From the NCBI RefSeq assembly GCF_000150955.2, contig NC_011669.1, positions 635,667 through 699,666 of the forward strand: a stretch of DNA of 64,000 bases. Direction: 5' to 3'. The position numbers were made by a program, and so were the translations under genes. The number at the start of each line of letters is the position of its first letter. Within the stretch, counting starts at the first letter, position 1. The DNA is from Phaeodactylum tricornutum CCAP 1055/1 (taxonomy: Eukaryota; Bacillariophyta; Bacillariophyceae; Surirellales; Neidiaceae). The notes under the pieces are model-generated. The model was not told the DNA's origin, ran no database searches, and saw only the letters and a program-made list of their open reading frames with translations. Positions 52,223-62,698 of the stretch are shown here, in pieces.

Positions 52223-53632
52223 TTATGGCTGAGAATTTTTTTTGTTGGTTGCCGACGCTTCCTTTGTGAATTTCGGAAGACACTCACAGAACCATGAGCT
52301 GCAACTGTCGTCAGTTTCTGGGGTATTATCTGGCTTATTGCTAGCCACAACCACCTGCATGGCCCCAATCGCTTCTATGAGAGATACTTCCACGTCCTGT
52401 TGCGTATCTACTGGAATCACGTAGTCCTGAATCTCAGCAAGACGCTCCTCCACATCAGAGAGCCTCCTCGCTTTCTCAATTGTCTCAGCTTGAATATTGT
52501 CTCTAAGCTGTCGTGTGCCCTCCAAACTTGCGAGACGTAGCTCTAACGAACGAACCTCCTCCACAGAGATTGTTCCGGAAATGGTAGGTGTATGTAACTG
52601 TAAGACCGTGTTGTCGATCGAATTACATATATTCTCGGAGCAGCTTTCTCGGGAGATCGCCTTAGGATTTTGATTTTCCCGTTTGAGTTCTTGATTCTCC
52701 TCGCAAAGGGCTTTCACGGTTGATCGGAATACTCGAAGTTCAATTTCATTTTCGATAATCTGAGTTGCGAATGCATCATTCTCAAGTTGAAGTTGGCTAA
52801 GTTCTTCTTGTAGTGCTACTCGATCACTGTTTGACTTGAGAAGATTGCCGACCCGTTCCTTAAGAAAAGCGATACTGTCCAAGTGCTGTTGTTCACGCTC
52901 TTTAAGTACTTCCCTCTCTTGAGCTAACTCAATAAATTCGTATTCGAGGATTTTGAATTCGCGCTGTTGGGTCGAACTTGCAATGGCGAGGCTCTGCAGC
53001 GAGTGTTTGAGCGTTAGGATCTTGTCCAAGTCTGATCTTACTATTTGTTTCGAAGTAGATAATCCCTGGTCTTGAATATCTAACTGTAAGTAAGGCGATT
53101 TTGTGGCGGTATTACATGTCAGCGTTGTCGACGCTTCTGATGCAGCAGACGAACGAGATAGATCTGTATTACTTTGATCCAATGGAAAAGTCAGGGGTTC
53201 TGATGACAACGAGCGAACCGGAGGAGGGGATGGCTGAGGCCGGAAAAACATTCCAACGGCTCCAGCCATCTGTGGATGAGACACATCCAGACCACCATGA
53301 CAATTAGCCTCAACAGACTCATCATAGAGCTTACCAAAATTTGTTATATCTTCCGTGAATTCAACCGCTGGCATCTTTACCGATTCTCTGGCCCGAATGG
53401 AGGCGGTGACCACACCCTGAGTATCGATGCCATCCTGAGTAAGGGAAAAAGAGGCTGTAGAATCATCAGATTCGTACAACAGCTCCTGTTCTTCCGGCTG
53501 GGAAACCTGTAGAGCTTTGTCCGGCGTCAGAAAGAGTACCCTGTAAGCGCCTTTATCATTGTTAGATGCGAGTGAGCTCTTTTCCAAGGACAGCACTGAT
53601 TCTGGAGATCTGGCCTCGCTCAAACTATTCAT
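52223..53632 (-). CDS. Coiled-coil protein of unknown function
   Basis: 469 residues from the ATG at 53632. The N-terminal 180 are Ser-, Glu- and Asp-rich and probably disordered. From about 200 to 420 it is a near-continuous coiled coil rich in Leu, Glu, Gln and Arg (for example LAQEREVLKEREQQHLDSIA). A short C-terminal segment has several Cys and Trp. No enzymatic domain is visible. Coiled coils of this kind occur in cytoskeletal, centrosomal and tethering proteins; I cannot choose. It is convergent with NEMF, with only 21 bases between stops. Confidence 0.6.
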   Translation of the reverse strand: MNSLSEARSPESVLSLEKSSLASNNDKGAYRVLFLTPDKALQVSQPEEQELLYESDDSTASFSLTQDGIDTQGVVTASIRARESVKMPAVEFTEDITNFGKLYDESVEANCHGGLDVSHPQMAGAVGMFFRPQPSPPPVRSLSSEPLTFPLDQSNTDLSRSSAASEASTTLTCNTATKSPYLQLDIQDQGLSTSKQIVRSDLDKILTLKHSLQSLAIASSTQQREFKILEYEFIELAQEREVLKEREQQHLDSIAFLKERVGNLLKSNSDRVALQEELSQLQLENDAFATQIIENEIELRVFRSTVKALCEENQELKRENQNPKAISRESCSENICNSIDNTVLQLHTPTISGTISVEEVRSLELRLASLEGTRQLRDNIQAETIEKARRLSDVEERLAEIQDYVIPVDTQQDVEVSLIEAIGAMQVVVASNKPDNTPETDDSCSSWFCECLPKFTKEASATNKKNSQP

Positions 53633-54250
53633 TGTTGTTTGAGCAAACGAGCGAAGTGAGCATGAACGCGCTTTCACTGTACCATGCCGTCGATTGTCGT
53701 TGAATGATACTTAAAAGCAACACACTAGAACAATCTTTCAATAATTAGAGAAAGAGATACAACGTCCGAAGCAGTTAGCATTAACAGGGAAAACCGAAGG
53801 TGCAGAAATACACCCAGCTCGGTCCCACTAACTTTAAAGGCAAGTATTTTCTTCTGAGGTGCGGGACACCGTACAAACGAATTTGACGAAGTGTGGTCAT
53901 TCCATTGATTTTGCAAGGCTCAACTGAGCTGTCTTGTTCACTTGTGCAGCATCCCTTCATATGAACAAAGGTTTCGTAAAATGTACCATGACAGTATCTT
54001 GAACCTTCAAATGAGAGCAAGAAAGATAAGCTGCCGCTTATCATTTTTTTGCCATCTTGCAGACAAATCTGCTTATATTGTATACAAGACATGGCTAGAC
54101 AACAGACAAAAAAAATCTAATTATAGAATCGTTTACAGTTTCAAAATCAATTCTATCCATTTCCGATGTCGTCGAGAGACAACCAGTTCGAAATAAGCGA
54201 ATGAGGATTTTCCTTTTAACAGTAGTAGCTGGAAATTCAAAGTTATTTAT

Positions 54251-54779
54251 GAAGAAAATTCGCTATTTAGGATGAGCAGGGGTGAAATTTTCGCTATTTG
54301 GGAAAAATCACACTGATTCTAAGTGTTTTTACTCTCGCGGGAAAAACCTTTTAAGTAATCGTTTTAGTTAAGAACAGCCCCATATCCTAATCTTTGATCA
54401 CAAGGATTGTTTTCATGTGTCCGAAATCTCTTCGGCGGCTTGCGAGTAAACGCTGAGCCCAATCCCCTTACTCTCAACGCCTTGCGTTGCTTTCTGCTCT
54501 TTCTCCTTTTTGTCGCTGCTGCCCAATACCTCAGCCAGTGTTGTACTTCGCGTCGTGACAAAGAAAGAGTTGGCTGCTGGGTGGAAAGTCAAAAATTTCA
54601 TGGAGGGAACTGCTGAATTGAATCTTAATGAATATGTATAGTATATGGGGTTTTTCTTAACTAAAAAGAATACTTAACAAATATTCCCCGGGAGAATAAA
54701 AATACTTAGAATCCGTGTGATTTTTCCCAAATAGCGAAAATTTCATTCCAGCTCATCCCAAATAGCGAGTTTTCTCTTT
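54251..54779. mobile_element. MITE-like DNA transposon with long terminal inverted repeats
   Basis: A 529-bp element bounded by a possible 5-bp target duplication TTTAT (54246-54250 and 54780-54784). The terminal inverted repeats are about 135 bp each (54251-54385 and 54642-54779) and match at roughly four bases in five by eye. Each contains two copies of CGCTATTTGGG-like boxes, which could be transposase sites. The short internal part holds only a basic 65-residue minus-strand open frame (54364-54561). No transposase: it would need a partner element elsewhere. Family not recognised. Confidence 0.72.
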
Positions 54780-54837
54780 TTTATGTTTTCGAATTAGCAA
54801 GCAATAAATACTACGATTGCCCGCGAAGATGGAGAAC

Positions 54838-54883
54838 ACGCTCAAAATTATAGCGGAATTACGCTCAAAATTATAGCGGAATT
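54838..54883. repeat. Perfect 23-bp tandem duplication
   Basis: Two identical, directly adjacent 23-bp copies (54838-54860 and 54861-54883), each beginning ACGCTCAAAATTATAG and ending CGGAATT. AT-rich and outside genes. Confidence 0.85.
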
Positions 54884-55099
54884 TTGAAGGGTAACGATCG
54901 GGTTAGACGGTCGGTCATTCTAATGTCCCGATTGTCTTTTAGCTTGGAAATACTTTTATACCTATTCGATGCGACTATTTCAGTTTCTCGGGAGAGAATG
55001 ACCACTCACAGCACTTTTCCTGTCCAGGAGCCGAACTGGCTATTTTCTATACGGTCTTGTTTTCTGGAAACTGCAATTCACTGACAGATAGACAGAAGT

Positions 55100-56044
55100 A
55101 TGATGTCCAAGAAGAGTATAACGCTGATCAACATGAACCCGCCATATGAAATGAAGGCGACAACGCTGATGATGGCGGCGCCTCATTGCACAACTGGCGT
55201 CCAGCAAGTTTTGGTCTACGAGACCGAGATCCGCATTCGCGATTTGGTAGCAGGCGCGGCTGTTGAGACGAACAAGCCACTAAGCGTCGCATCATTCGAC
55301 GCCATCTACGCCGATTCTCATACGGTAGTCATTCCCGACGCCATGTTCACCGAGAAAAGCAAAGTGTTCAAAAGTGAAGCCTTTGTGAAGCATGGTATGG
55401 AAGCCCTCGGAAGCTTCCAAAAGGCAGGTGGAAACGTGATCGTATTTTGCGTGGAGGGGACTTTGGTCATTGGTGATACTCTAAACCGCCTTTTCGGGAC
55501 TAAGTGGAAGATCAAATTTTTTGAATCGGCGGCGGTCGAAGCGACAGATCTAGCGATGGCTACGTTTGGACGATTTCTACCGATGCAAGCGCATTTGAAG
55601 GATGGATCATACTTTATAGATTGCCCGAATAAGGAAGGCTTGTATAGGCGAATAATGAACGACAAAAAGACTTTTGAAGAAAATTTTCACGCGGAAGACG
55701 CCACTTTCGAAAAGCTGGGGATCGAAAAAGACGAAACTATGGATTGTTTCAACATTGAAAAAAGCTGGGAAAACTATGTGAGTAAGTACACCAATCGCTA
55801 TTGTATCGCACTTCACCAAGGGAGATACATGGAGGGACATGTTGTTTGGTACGGCGACCGGGGCCAGAGTGATACTATGGCATATCTCTTTTGTAAAATG
55901 CTCAATCTTGGCAGTGTCAGCCCGGATCCTAGCGATACTGTCAAAACAAAATCAAAAGAAAAGAATGGGCTTGATCTAGCGATTCTTTTACCGCTCGTTG
56001 CGATCATTGTTGCAGTTTTAACGCGCTACATCACTTCAAAATAA
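55100..56044 (+). CDS. Tail-anchored protein of unknown function
   Basis: 314 residues. The globular part (about 20-280) has alternating beta strands and helices with hydrophobic strands such as GGNVIVFCVEGT. The fold may be of the class I glutamine-amidotransferase/ThuA kind, but I see no catalytic triad to support this. The last 23 residues are one hydrophobic segment (DLAILLPLVAIIVAVLTRYI) preceded by charged residues, typical of a tail anchor in ER, mitochondrial outer or plastid membrane. Unknown family. The start is the first of two adjacent ATGs. Confidence 0.62.
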   Translation: MMSKKSITLINMNPPYEMKATTLMMAAPHCTTGVQQVLVYETEIRIRDLVAGAAVETNKPLSVASFDAIYADSHTVVIPDAMFTEKSKVFKSEAFVKHGMEALGSFQKAGGNVIVFCVEGTLVIGDTLNRLFGTKWKIKFFESAAVEATDLAMATFGRFLPMQAHLKDGSYFIDCPNKEGLYRRIMNDKKTFEENFHAEDATFEKLGIEKDETMDCFNIEKSWENYVSKYTNRYCIALHQGRYMEGHVVWYGDRGQSDTMAYLFCKMLNLGSVSPDPSDTVKTKSKEKNGLDLAILLPLVAIIVAVLTRYITSK

Positions 56045-56128
56045 AGCGCGAAAAAGAAGCTATTCTATCTGGAAAATGCAGGCGCCCGGTGGCCTACTAG
56101 CGCTTTGTGGGAATTTGATAAGCCGGGA

Positions 56129-56923
56129 TTACTGCGCCACCAGAAGGTGGAATTTGTCGCCGACTTTGCTGGTGATCACGCGATTGATCATCCCATAGTA
56201 TGAGTCCACTGCCTTCTTTATGGCTTCATATTTGACCAAAGCCTCTTCCTCGCTCTTAGCATTGCGGATATCGTTAATGTCCAGGTAAATTTCGTTCACA
56301 TACCATCTTGCGAGAAAGAGCTCGTTGGTTGCACCGGTATTCTCTGACGCCATCATTCCGTTAGCCAACAGTCCGAGGGGACGCAGCTGATATTCGGGGG
56401 CGTCTGGGCCAGGGATCTGAGTATAGTCCCCTTCTGCCATAATTATGTCTCTAAGACCAACTAAAACTTTTACACCGGATTTGACGCGTTCTCCATACTT
56501 CTTCAAGTTATCGTATCGCTGCTGCGAGACAACAAAAGGCATAGATTTTGGGAAATCGGTAGATCCAGAAGTGATCCATGGAGCCGCGACTCCAAACTTG
56601 AAAAAATGGTCCTGGTAAAATAAGACGTTAGAATTGTCGAACTTGCGGCTAGCGCTTGCTTCAGGATTTCCGACTTGCGCCCCAACTACACGATCCACCA
56701 GTGTGCCACCCGGAGTAAACTCTCCTGCCAGAGAAAGTTCCGGCTTTAGTGCTACAGCAAGTCCCAAAGTGCCCATTTCTTGAAGCAACAGCCTTCGGTT
56801 TACTACACGCAACAACGTCGTAGAGTGCTTCTTGTAAAAAGTGTGATGGCAATCGGCGATGAGTGCAGTGGTATCCGAGGTAAAGAGGGAGAAACAAATG
56901 AACAAAGTAGATCGTCGAATCAT
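56129..56923 (-). CDS. Predicted plastid (thylakoid lumen) protein
   Basis: 264 residues. The N-terminus looks bipartite: a hydrophobic signal-like stretch (1-22), a hydroxylated and basic stretch, then a second hydrophobic segment after an RR pair (RRLLLQEMGTLGLAVALK) ending in Ala-rich LSLAGEF, which resembles a lumenal signal. The mature part is mainly helical with a central LRDIIMAEGDYTQI segment and could form a four-helix bundle of the PsbQ/Psb31 kind, which is speculation. The A|F site typical of diatom plastid import is not obvious. Function unknown. Confidence 0.55.
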   Translation of the reverse strand: MIRRSTLFICFSLFTSDTTALIADCHHTFYKKHSTTLLRVVNRRLLLQEMGTLGLAVALKPELSLAGEFTPGGTLVDRVVGAQVGNPEASASRKFDNSNVLFYQDHFFKFGVAAPWITSGSTDFPKSMPFVVSQQRYDNLKKYGERVKSGVKVLVGLRDIIMAEGDYTQIPGPDAPEYQLRPLGLLANGMMASENTGATNELFLARWYVNEIYLDINDIRNAKSEEEALVKYEAIKKAVDSYYGMINRVITSKVGDKFHLLVAQ

Positions 56924-57643
56924 GATATTACAGAGATCCGATTTGCTTTTCTCAGAGCAGACTGATTTTACTTCAGTTAGAGCGAGATTCGATATTTTCT
57001 GTCGATCTTGACTGTGAACATAGAATTAAGTTGTAATAACTCGAAAAGAAAGGCTGTTTGCTTTTCGTTGTTTGACATGTGCTCAGTCAATATGAGCTGA
57101 TTCAAAGCCAAAATGGTACTTTTCTCTTGTAACGAGTTTATTTCGTGCTGTAGCGCTAACAGTAAGTCACTACTGTATCATGCAAGACGTTGCATCGAGA
57201 AATGTTAGGACGTGCATGCCAAAAAATGTGACATGGGTTATTATACCATCAATATGTACGACACTTTCAAAATTGTGCCGCTACCAAACGTACCATAGCT
57301 CGAAATGACATATAAATGATTTCATTCCCGATTTTCCCAGCCCAAGACAAATCTTTTTAGGGCTTTTGTTTTGAAATCACTTTGACCTTAAGTAAGAAGT
57401 GAACACCAAGGTATTAGGGTGGCATAAGCCGCAGTCATAGGATGAATGGTCATTCCTAATATGAAAATAATTCTATCAATTGTAAGAATACCATAAGCTA
57501 GGAGTCATTAGATATGAATCGTAGCATGACAAGGGCTGGACCAAGTTTCAGGCCATCCATGTCTATACCCCACGAGGTATTGCATTGGGCATTTTAAGCT
57601 TTTATCAAGAAAAAGTCGAAGCTCATCCCGAAAGGAAACGAAG
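56924..57643. other. Divergent promoter region
   Basis: 720 bases between the predicted lumenal protein (minus) and the cyclophilin-like gene (plus). TTGACTGTGAA occurs near 57009 and TAACAGTAA at 57157-57165. No gene seen. Confidence 0.45.
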
Positions 57644-58813
57644 ATGGTAGCCAAACACAAGAGGATCATACAAAGTCCGACGCATCACGTTAATGGTGCA
57701 GAAATAGTCCTACCGCAACATGGATATGCTCCGGGAAAGTCTCCGCTGAATATGAAATCCGACAGCAGTGGAAGCAGCGAAGACACGGTTTCGACTAGGG
57801 AGACCTTTTGGATAGGGGCACTCCATGACAGCGAGGAAATGCAACTACCAACCTGGTCGGGGAATCCACAAAGTCCTTTAGATGGAGGGCACTCATCAAG
57901 GAATACACTATTATTCACAGCTCACAAGCGAAATTTCTCGGCGCCTTTGTTCCTTATTGCCTTCGTTCTCGTGGGATTGGCTGCGATGGTTACTTCAAGA
58001 ATTACAGTGAACGATGCTTCCGAGCAAGTATCACTATTGACCACCAATAGAGCGAAAATGAACTTGCAACTTCAAAAATCACAAAAGGACATGCTCAGTC
58101 TGAAACGTAAAATCTCGGCAATGGATGCCATGATTCAACAGCAGCAGGGCATGGACACTAACGCTTCCAGTTCAGGCGCTATTCAACAGCGTGCCTTAGA
58201 AGAAGTGAACAGTCTGCAAGAAAGCCTAACGTTTTTAGGGAAACATTCTGAGGCATTAAAAAAACAGGTGCAATCCATGAGCCTTAAATCCCTCGAAGAT
58301 TCATATGGATCTTTGATACAGCGTGTCGAAGTTGAACTTCAATTTCCTGATCACAAGGTGGGGCCCCACAAATTCGTCATCGAACTCGCACCTATAGAGG
58401 TTATGCCGCATTCTGTCGACGTTTTTCTCCGAATGGTTTCGACTCACTTACTTGATGGATGCTCCTTTATCCTAAACGCTTTGCATGTGGTAAAGGCCGC
58501 CCCGCTTCCATATGACGGCAGTTCCGCTGCCGACAAGGCGAAGGCATTTACCGAACACGGCTTGGAGAGCGTAGCTTTCCGTGAATACAACGCAGACTAC
58601 CCGCATAAACAGTATACGGTGGGTTTTGCCGCAGACGGCAGTCCGAGTTTTTACATCAATACAGAAGACAACAGTGAAATTCACATCGGAGATCCATGCT
58701 TCGGCAGGATAGTTGAGGGTTTCGACACTATCCGCAGATTGGAAGCGAGTCCTACCCGTAACGGTATCTGGTTTGAGAAAAGGATAGGCATCAAACGAGC
58801 TCGAATCTTATAG
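57644..58813 (+). CDS. Membrane-anchored cyclophilin-like protein
   Basis: 389 residues. A cytosolic N-terminus of about 100 residues is followed by one membrane segment (about 104-121), a Gln- and Leu-rich coiled coil (about 130-220) and a degenerate cyclophilin-type barrel. That barrel starts at VELQF and continues with FVIELAP-IEVMPHSVDVFLRMV; the GDPCFGRIVEGFDTIRRLE block replaces the usual VFGKVVEGMDVV. The catalytic Arg and surrounding residues of the FHRV site are replaced (CSFILNALHVV), so prolyl isomerase activity is doubtful. A Golgi or ER type II layout is inferred. Similar proteins occur in diatoms. Confidence 0.7.
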   Translation: MVAKHKRIIQSPTHHVNGAEIVLPQHGYAPGKSPLNMKSDSSGSSEDTVSTRETFWIGALHDSEEMQLPTWSGNPQSPLDGGHSSRNTLLFTAHKRNFSAPLFLIAFVLVGLAAMVTSRITVNDASEQVSLLTTNRAKMNLQLQKSQKDMLSLKRKISAMDAMIQQQQGMDTNASSSGAIQQRALEEVNSLQESLTFLGKHSEALKKQVQSMSLKSLEDSYGSLIQRVEVELQFPDHKVGPHKFVIELAPIEVMPHSVDVFLRMVSTHLLDGCSFILNALHVVKAAPLPYDGSSAADKAKAFTEHGLESVAFREYNADYPHKQYTVGFAADGSPSFYINTEDNSEIHIGDPCFGRIVEGFDTIRRLEASPTRNGIWFEKRIGIKRARIL

Positions 58814-59857
58814 TCAGTCGGAGAGTGTGCCAAAATCCCGTTTGCACAAAAGCTCTCCACTGTGACTCATAAATTTGTTTGGAGCATTCTAATAACTGCG
58901 TAGAAGAGCATCGGGTTCGACTGTATCTGCAGTTAAACAACGGCTGCAGAAAAAGGCACGAACAATATGCTTGGTTTTAGTTTACTCGCGTAGTCAAGCC
59001 AGAATCAACAAATAACAAACAGAATACAGCTACTTCCTTTCGCTATAGACCCACCTTGATTGCCTTCGTCCAGCTTGATTAGTGGGACATCTAATGGTGT
59101 GGTCTTTCGACACCAAAATTGAATAATCATCCATGCAAAGTCGTTGGCTATGTGACAGATTTGGTTCACAAAAAGGGAGATTGGAGTGTCCTTCGGTTGG
59201 ACGCTCGTGGTGTGCTGGAACCTACGACGCCCTCACATTCACAAACAATGAAAATAGGGTCTCAATTGTTATGTGCTGAAGGCCAGAAACTAAAGTGACA
59301 CAGCCTTACGTGTTATCCTGTATTACCGAAAATGCTTCCACAAAATTCACGCTTTACAGATTCGTAGGGAGCACCATACTTAACAATCTCGAATGTGGAC
59401 GGTTCTGGAATAGAATCGTCAACTTCAGCCCGCTGATATTATTGAGTCTTTTCCGTGTCGCTAGTTCTGAATATGTCGTAAGATGGCTTCTTCTTTCTAA
59501 CCAGATCAGCTTGTTGACATCAGCATCCCTTACAAGATTTCTAAGCCTTGATGTTCAATAGGCTTCGTCAAAAAGGAGATTTGCAAGATTCCGTGCCGGT
59601 TGAAGTTCCCCCCAGCCAAATGGTGGCGGCAAGCTTGACGAAAGATCGTCACAGGGGATGCCACGCCCACGTCACAGGTACGAACAGTACTGTAGCCTAC
59701 ATGTCAAGCTACGATATCTTGTTTTCTGCGCCTTGGATGGGGTGTGCCGCAACCAAATTCAACTTCTGGCTCATTATCCGCCTTCGCCGATAGACGCCGA
59801 CGAGGAACCGATCTTCTTTTTCCACACCAAAAACGGACCATACCCCGCGATATCAAG
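58814..59857. other. Intergenic region upstream of ChlP
   Basis: 1044 bases with short open frames but no recognisable protein, repeat or RNA gene. Confidence 0.4.
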
Positions 59858-61529
59858 ATGAAGTTCACCCTTGCTCTTACCACCTTGACCTCGGTCTCAG
59901 CATTCACGGCTTCTTCCTTTGTCGGACAGAACCTCGCCTCCGTTCCAGTCTCCAAGTCTGCCTTGGACATGAAGTACAAGGTTGCCGTCGTCGGGGGAGG
60001 ACCGGCCGGTGCCTGCGCTGCCGAGATCTTTGCCCAAGAAAAGGGAATCGATACGGTTCTTTTTGAGCGCAAGCTCGATAATGCCAAGCCCTGCGGTGGC
60101 GCCATCCCCCTCTGTATGGTCGGCGAATTTGATCTTCCCGAGAGCGTCGTTGACCGTAAGGTGTGTTGCTAATCTCTTGTGGAATCGTGGATTGTGAGAT
60201 TGACATTGACATGGATTCGGTTTTGTATGTTGTGTTTTGGAAGGAGCCGTCTTCCGTCGGCAATCATTTTTATCCATTGGCCTTTTTCGATGGTTATTGA
60301 TGGATGGAAGCGATCCTCCCCGACAAGTTGAAGTCTGGAGGAACATTGGTACTGAATTCTACATAGTTTCGTGTACAAATCTTTACTTTTTCAGAAACCG
60401 TTCCGATCACAAGCTGACACGCGTTTTCTCGTGTTTGCAGGTCCGTCGCATGAATCTTATCTCCCCCAAGGGTGTTGAAGTTGATATTGGTGAGACCTTG
60501 AAACCTGATGAGTACATTGGTATGACTCGTCGTGAAATCCTTGACGGATACCTCCGCGACCGCGCCATCGACTACGGTGCCGAAATTGTCAATGGCTTGG
60601 TCACCAGCATCGACATCCCTGCCGACCACAAGGTATCGGAGAACCAATACACCATCAACTACCAAGCCTACGAGGAAGGATCCAGTGCCGGAACACCCAA
60701 GAACATGAAAGTTGACCTTATTGTCGGCGCTGACGGTGCCAACTCTCGTGTAGCAAAGGCTATGGATGCCGGACAGTACAATTTTGCCATTGCCTTCCAA
60801 GAGCGTATCAAGATTCCGGATGACAAAATGAAGTTTTACGAAGAAATGGCGGAGATGTATGTTGGTGACGACGTGTCTCCCGATTTCTACGGATGGGTGT
60901 TCCCCAAGTACGACCACGTCGGTGTTGGAACTGGAACCGTTGTCAACCGCCCCGCCATCAAGCAATACCAGAAGGCCATCCGCGACCGAGCGGGCGACAA
61001 GATCGCCGGAGGGAAAATCATCAAGGTAGAGGCTCACCCCATTCCGGAACATTACCGCCCCCGCCGTGTTCAGGGACGTATCGCCTTGGTTGGCGATGCT
61101 GCGGGATACGTTACCAAGTGCTCCGGAGAAGGGATCTACTTCGCCGCCAAATCTGGACGCATGGCTGCTGAAGAAATTGTCAAACTCATGAAGAATGGAT
61201 CGGTGCTTCCTACCCAGGCTGATATCGAGCGCACGTACTTGAAGAAGTACGACAACCTCTACGGACCTACGTACACCGTCTTGGACCTCCTGCAAAAGGT
61301 CTTCTACGTTAACAATGGTGCCCGTGAAGCTTTCGTCGAATTGTGCAACAGCAAGTATGTGCAACAAGTCACTTTCGACTCTTATCTGTACAAGAGAGTG
61401 CAGGGAAACAACCCCTTGGATGATCTCAAGCTCCTCGGAGAGACTATCGGATGCTTAATCAAGGGATACGCTGACGCTAAACCGGATGCTGAATTCTCCA
61501 ACCCCGTGGAGAGCCAAAAGCGCATTTAA
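59858..61529 (+). CDS. chlP: Geranylgeranyl reductase, plastid (ChlP, two exons)
   Basis: Exons 59858-60160 and 60441-61529 with a 280-nt intron (phase 0) give 463 residues. The leader has a diatom-type plastid site: signal peptide, then VSAFTASS with cleavage before Phe. The FAD-binding motif GGGPAGACAAE follows, then the PCGGAIPLCMV block, MNLISPKG and DGANSRVAKAM, and the second FAD-contact block GDAAGYVTKCSGEGI. ChlP reduces geranylgeranyl groups to phytyl in the plastid for chlorophyll and tocopherol, using NADPH. The intron is open in the frame of exon 2 and contains an ATG at 60237, but use of it would lose the FAD motif and the targeting signal. Confidence 0.93.
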
Positions 61530-61917
61530 GTTCAACAGAGGAAAATACCCTTATCAAGCATGCCTTTGTCAAGAAACACTGCGCGTGCTGTAAAATAGAA
61601 TTTTACATAAACCTCTTTTTGCGTCCGTCCAAAAGCAAAATATTGAACAAACTCAACGTTCGATTTGTACTGTTTGTTGTAAGTGACAGAGAGAATGTAA
61701 AAAGACTCGAAGTTGCGAAGGTTGTCCAAACTTCAGGTTACTGTGCTAAAATATTTCTTCGCCACAAAAGCAGATGCATTTTTGACAATATACCTATATG
61801 GTATGCCGCAACTGTCAGTAACAAGCAAGGCATACTATAGTCTTCGTTTCTAAACATCTTGCAGTTACAGACCACCTCTCGTATCGTCATTTTCCCTTGT
61901 GAAACAAAGCCAGTCTT
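61530..61917. other. Intergenic region
   Basis: 3' flank of ChlP and 5' flank of the DUF2358-like gene. Nothing recognisable. Confidence 0.4.
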
Positions 61918-62687
61918 ATGCCAAGAATATCTCTATTCGTCGTCCTCGCCTTGTGCGTGCTTTCGTTTGCAATGGCGTTCCACCTGAGCACACCGACCTT
62001 TTATGGGCACCAACAACGCCCCCGGATTCGGCCAAGAGCCACGGCCAAACCACCAGAGAGCGCGCAGGAAGAGTCCAAAAACACGAAAGAAGTCGATTTA
62101 TTGACGAAAGCTTCCTGGTATGGAGTCGAAGTCTTTGGAAAGGTATTTGGGTCCAAACGCGACTCGTCCACGTACGCATATTCGCTCGAACAACCTCCAA
62201 GTTCTGTGGAAGAAACAAAAGCACGCCTGCAGGCAGACAACAATCGCGAATACTTTTTGTCGGGGGAAGTGGACAAATGCATCTACGATGATCAGTGCGT
62301 GTTTGCAGACCCTTTTGTGTCGTTCAAAGGCCGGGATCGCTTCGTTGAAAATCTTGTGAACCTTGGTTCGTTTGTAACCAAATACAGTGCAAAACCACTG
62401 AGTTACTACGAAGAGGACGAAGCGGTTGTGACCAAATTTATGGTCAAACTTGAGTTGAATCTACCTTGGAAGCCTGTGCTAGCATGGCCGTGGGGTGTGC
62501 GGTGTGTAATTGATCGAGACACCAACCTCATCACACTGCATGAAGAGTCCTGGGATATAGCGGCGTGGGAAGTAAGTTTCCATCATGTTTGCTGTAACTT
62601 TCCCGAAAAATATTGTTCCTTTCTCTCACTTGGCAATTTGTACAGGGCGTCAAGCAGATCTTCCGAAAGCCAAAGACTAGTGTATAA
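61918..62687 (+). CDS. DUF2358-type plastid protein (two exons)
   Basis: Exons 61918-62571 and 62646-62687 joined over a 74-nt GT-AG intron (phase 0) give 231 residues ending GVKQIFRKPKTSV. The leader is a signal peptide with a plausible A|F plastid site (AMAFHLSTP). The body from about 100 carries REYFLSGEVDKCIYDDQCVFADP and the LHEESWDIAAWE end typical of the SnoaL-like, NTF2-fold DUF2358 family of plants and algae. Function is unknown in the family; a plastid site is well supported by the leader. It is convergent with the nitroreductase-like gene, with 11 bases between stops. Confidence 0.8.
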
Positions 62688-62698
62688 AAAGATTGTGG

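Larger units (their letters stand above)
53633..55099. other. Gene-free region with TIR element and short tandem repeat
   Basis: 1467 bases. They contain the inverted-repeat element at 54251-54779 and the 23-bp tandem at 54838-54883. AT-rich overall. Confidence 0.5.

Noticed and set aside
54364-54561. 65-codon basic open frame inside the TIR element
   Set aside because: Too short, overlaps the TIR, no transposase motif.
58905-58935. GGGTTCGACTGTATC, resembling a tRNA T-arm
   Set aside because: No matching acceptor stem, D-arm or anticodon arm upstream.
59295-59561. 88-codon open frame upstream of ChlP
   Set aside because: No domain, odd composition and no conservation signal that I can see.
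60237-60440. Alternative ChlP start at the ATG inside its intron
   Set aside because: It would drop the FAD-binding motif and plastid leader; splice signals are good.
60294-61367. 357-codon open frame antisense to ChlP
   Set aside because: It is the complement of a highly conserved enzyme exon with no domain of its own.
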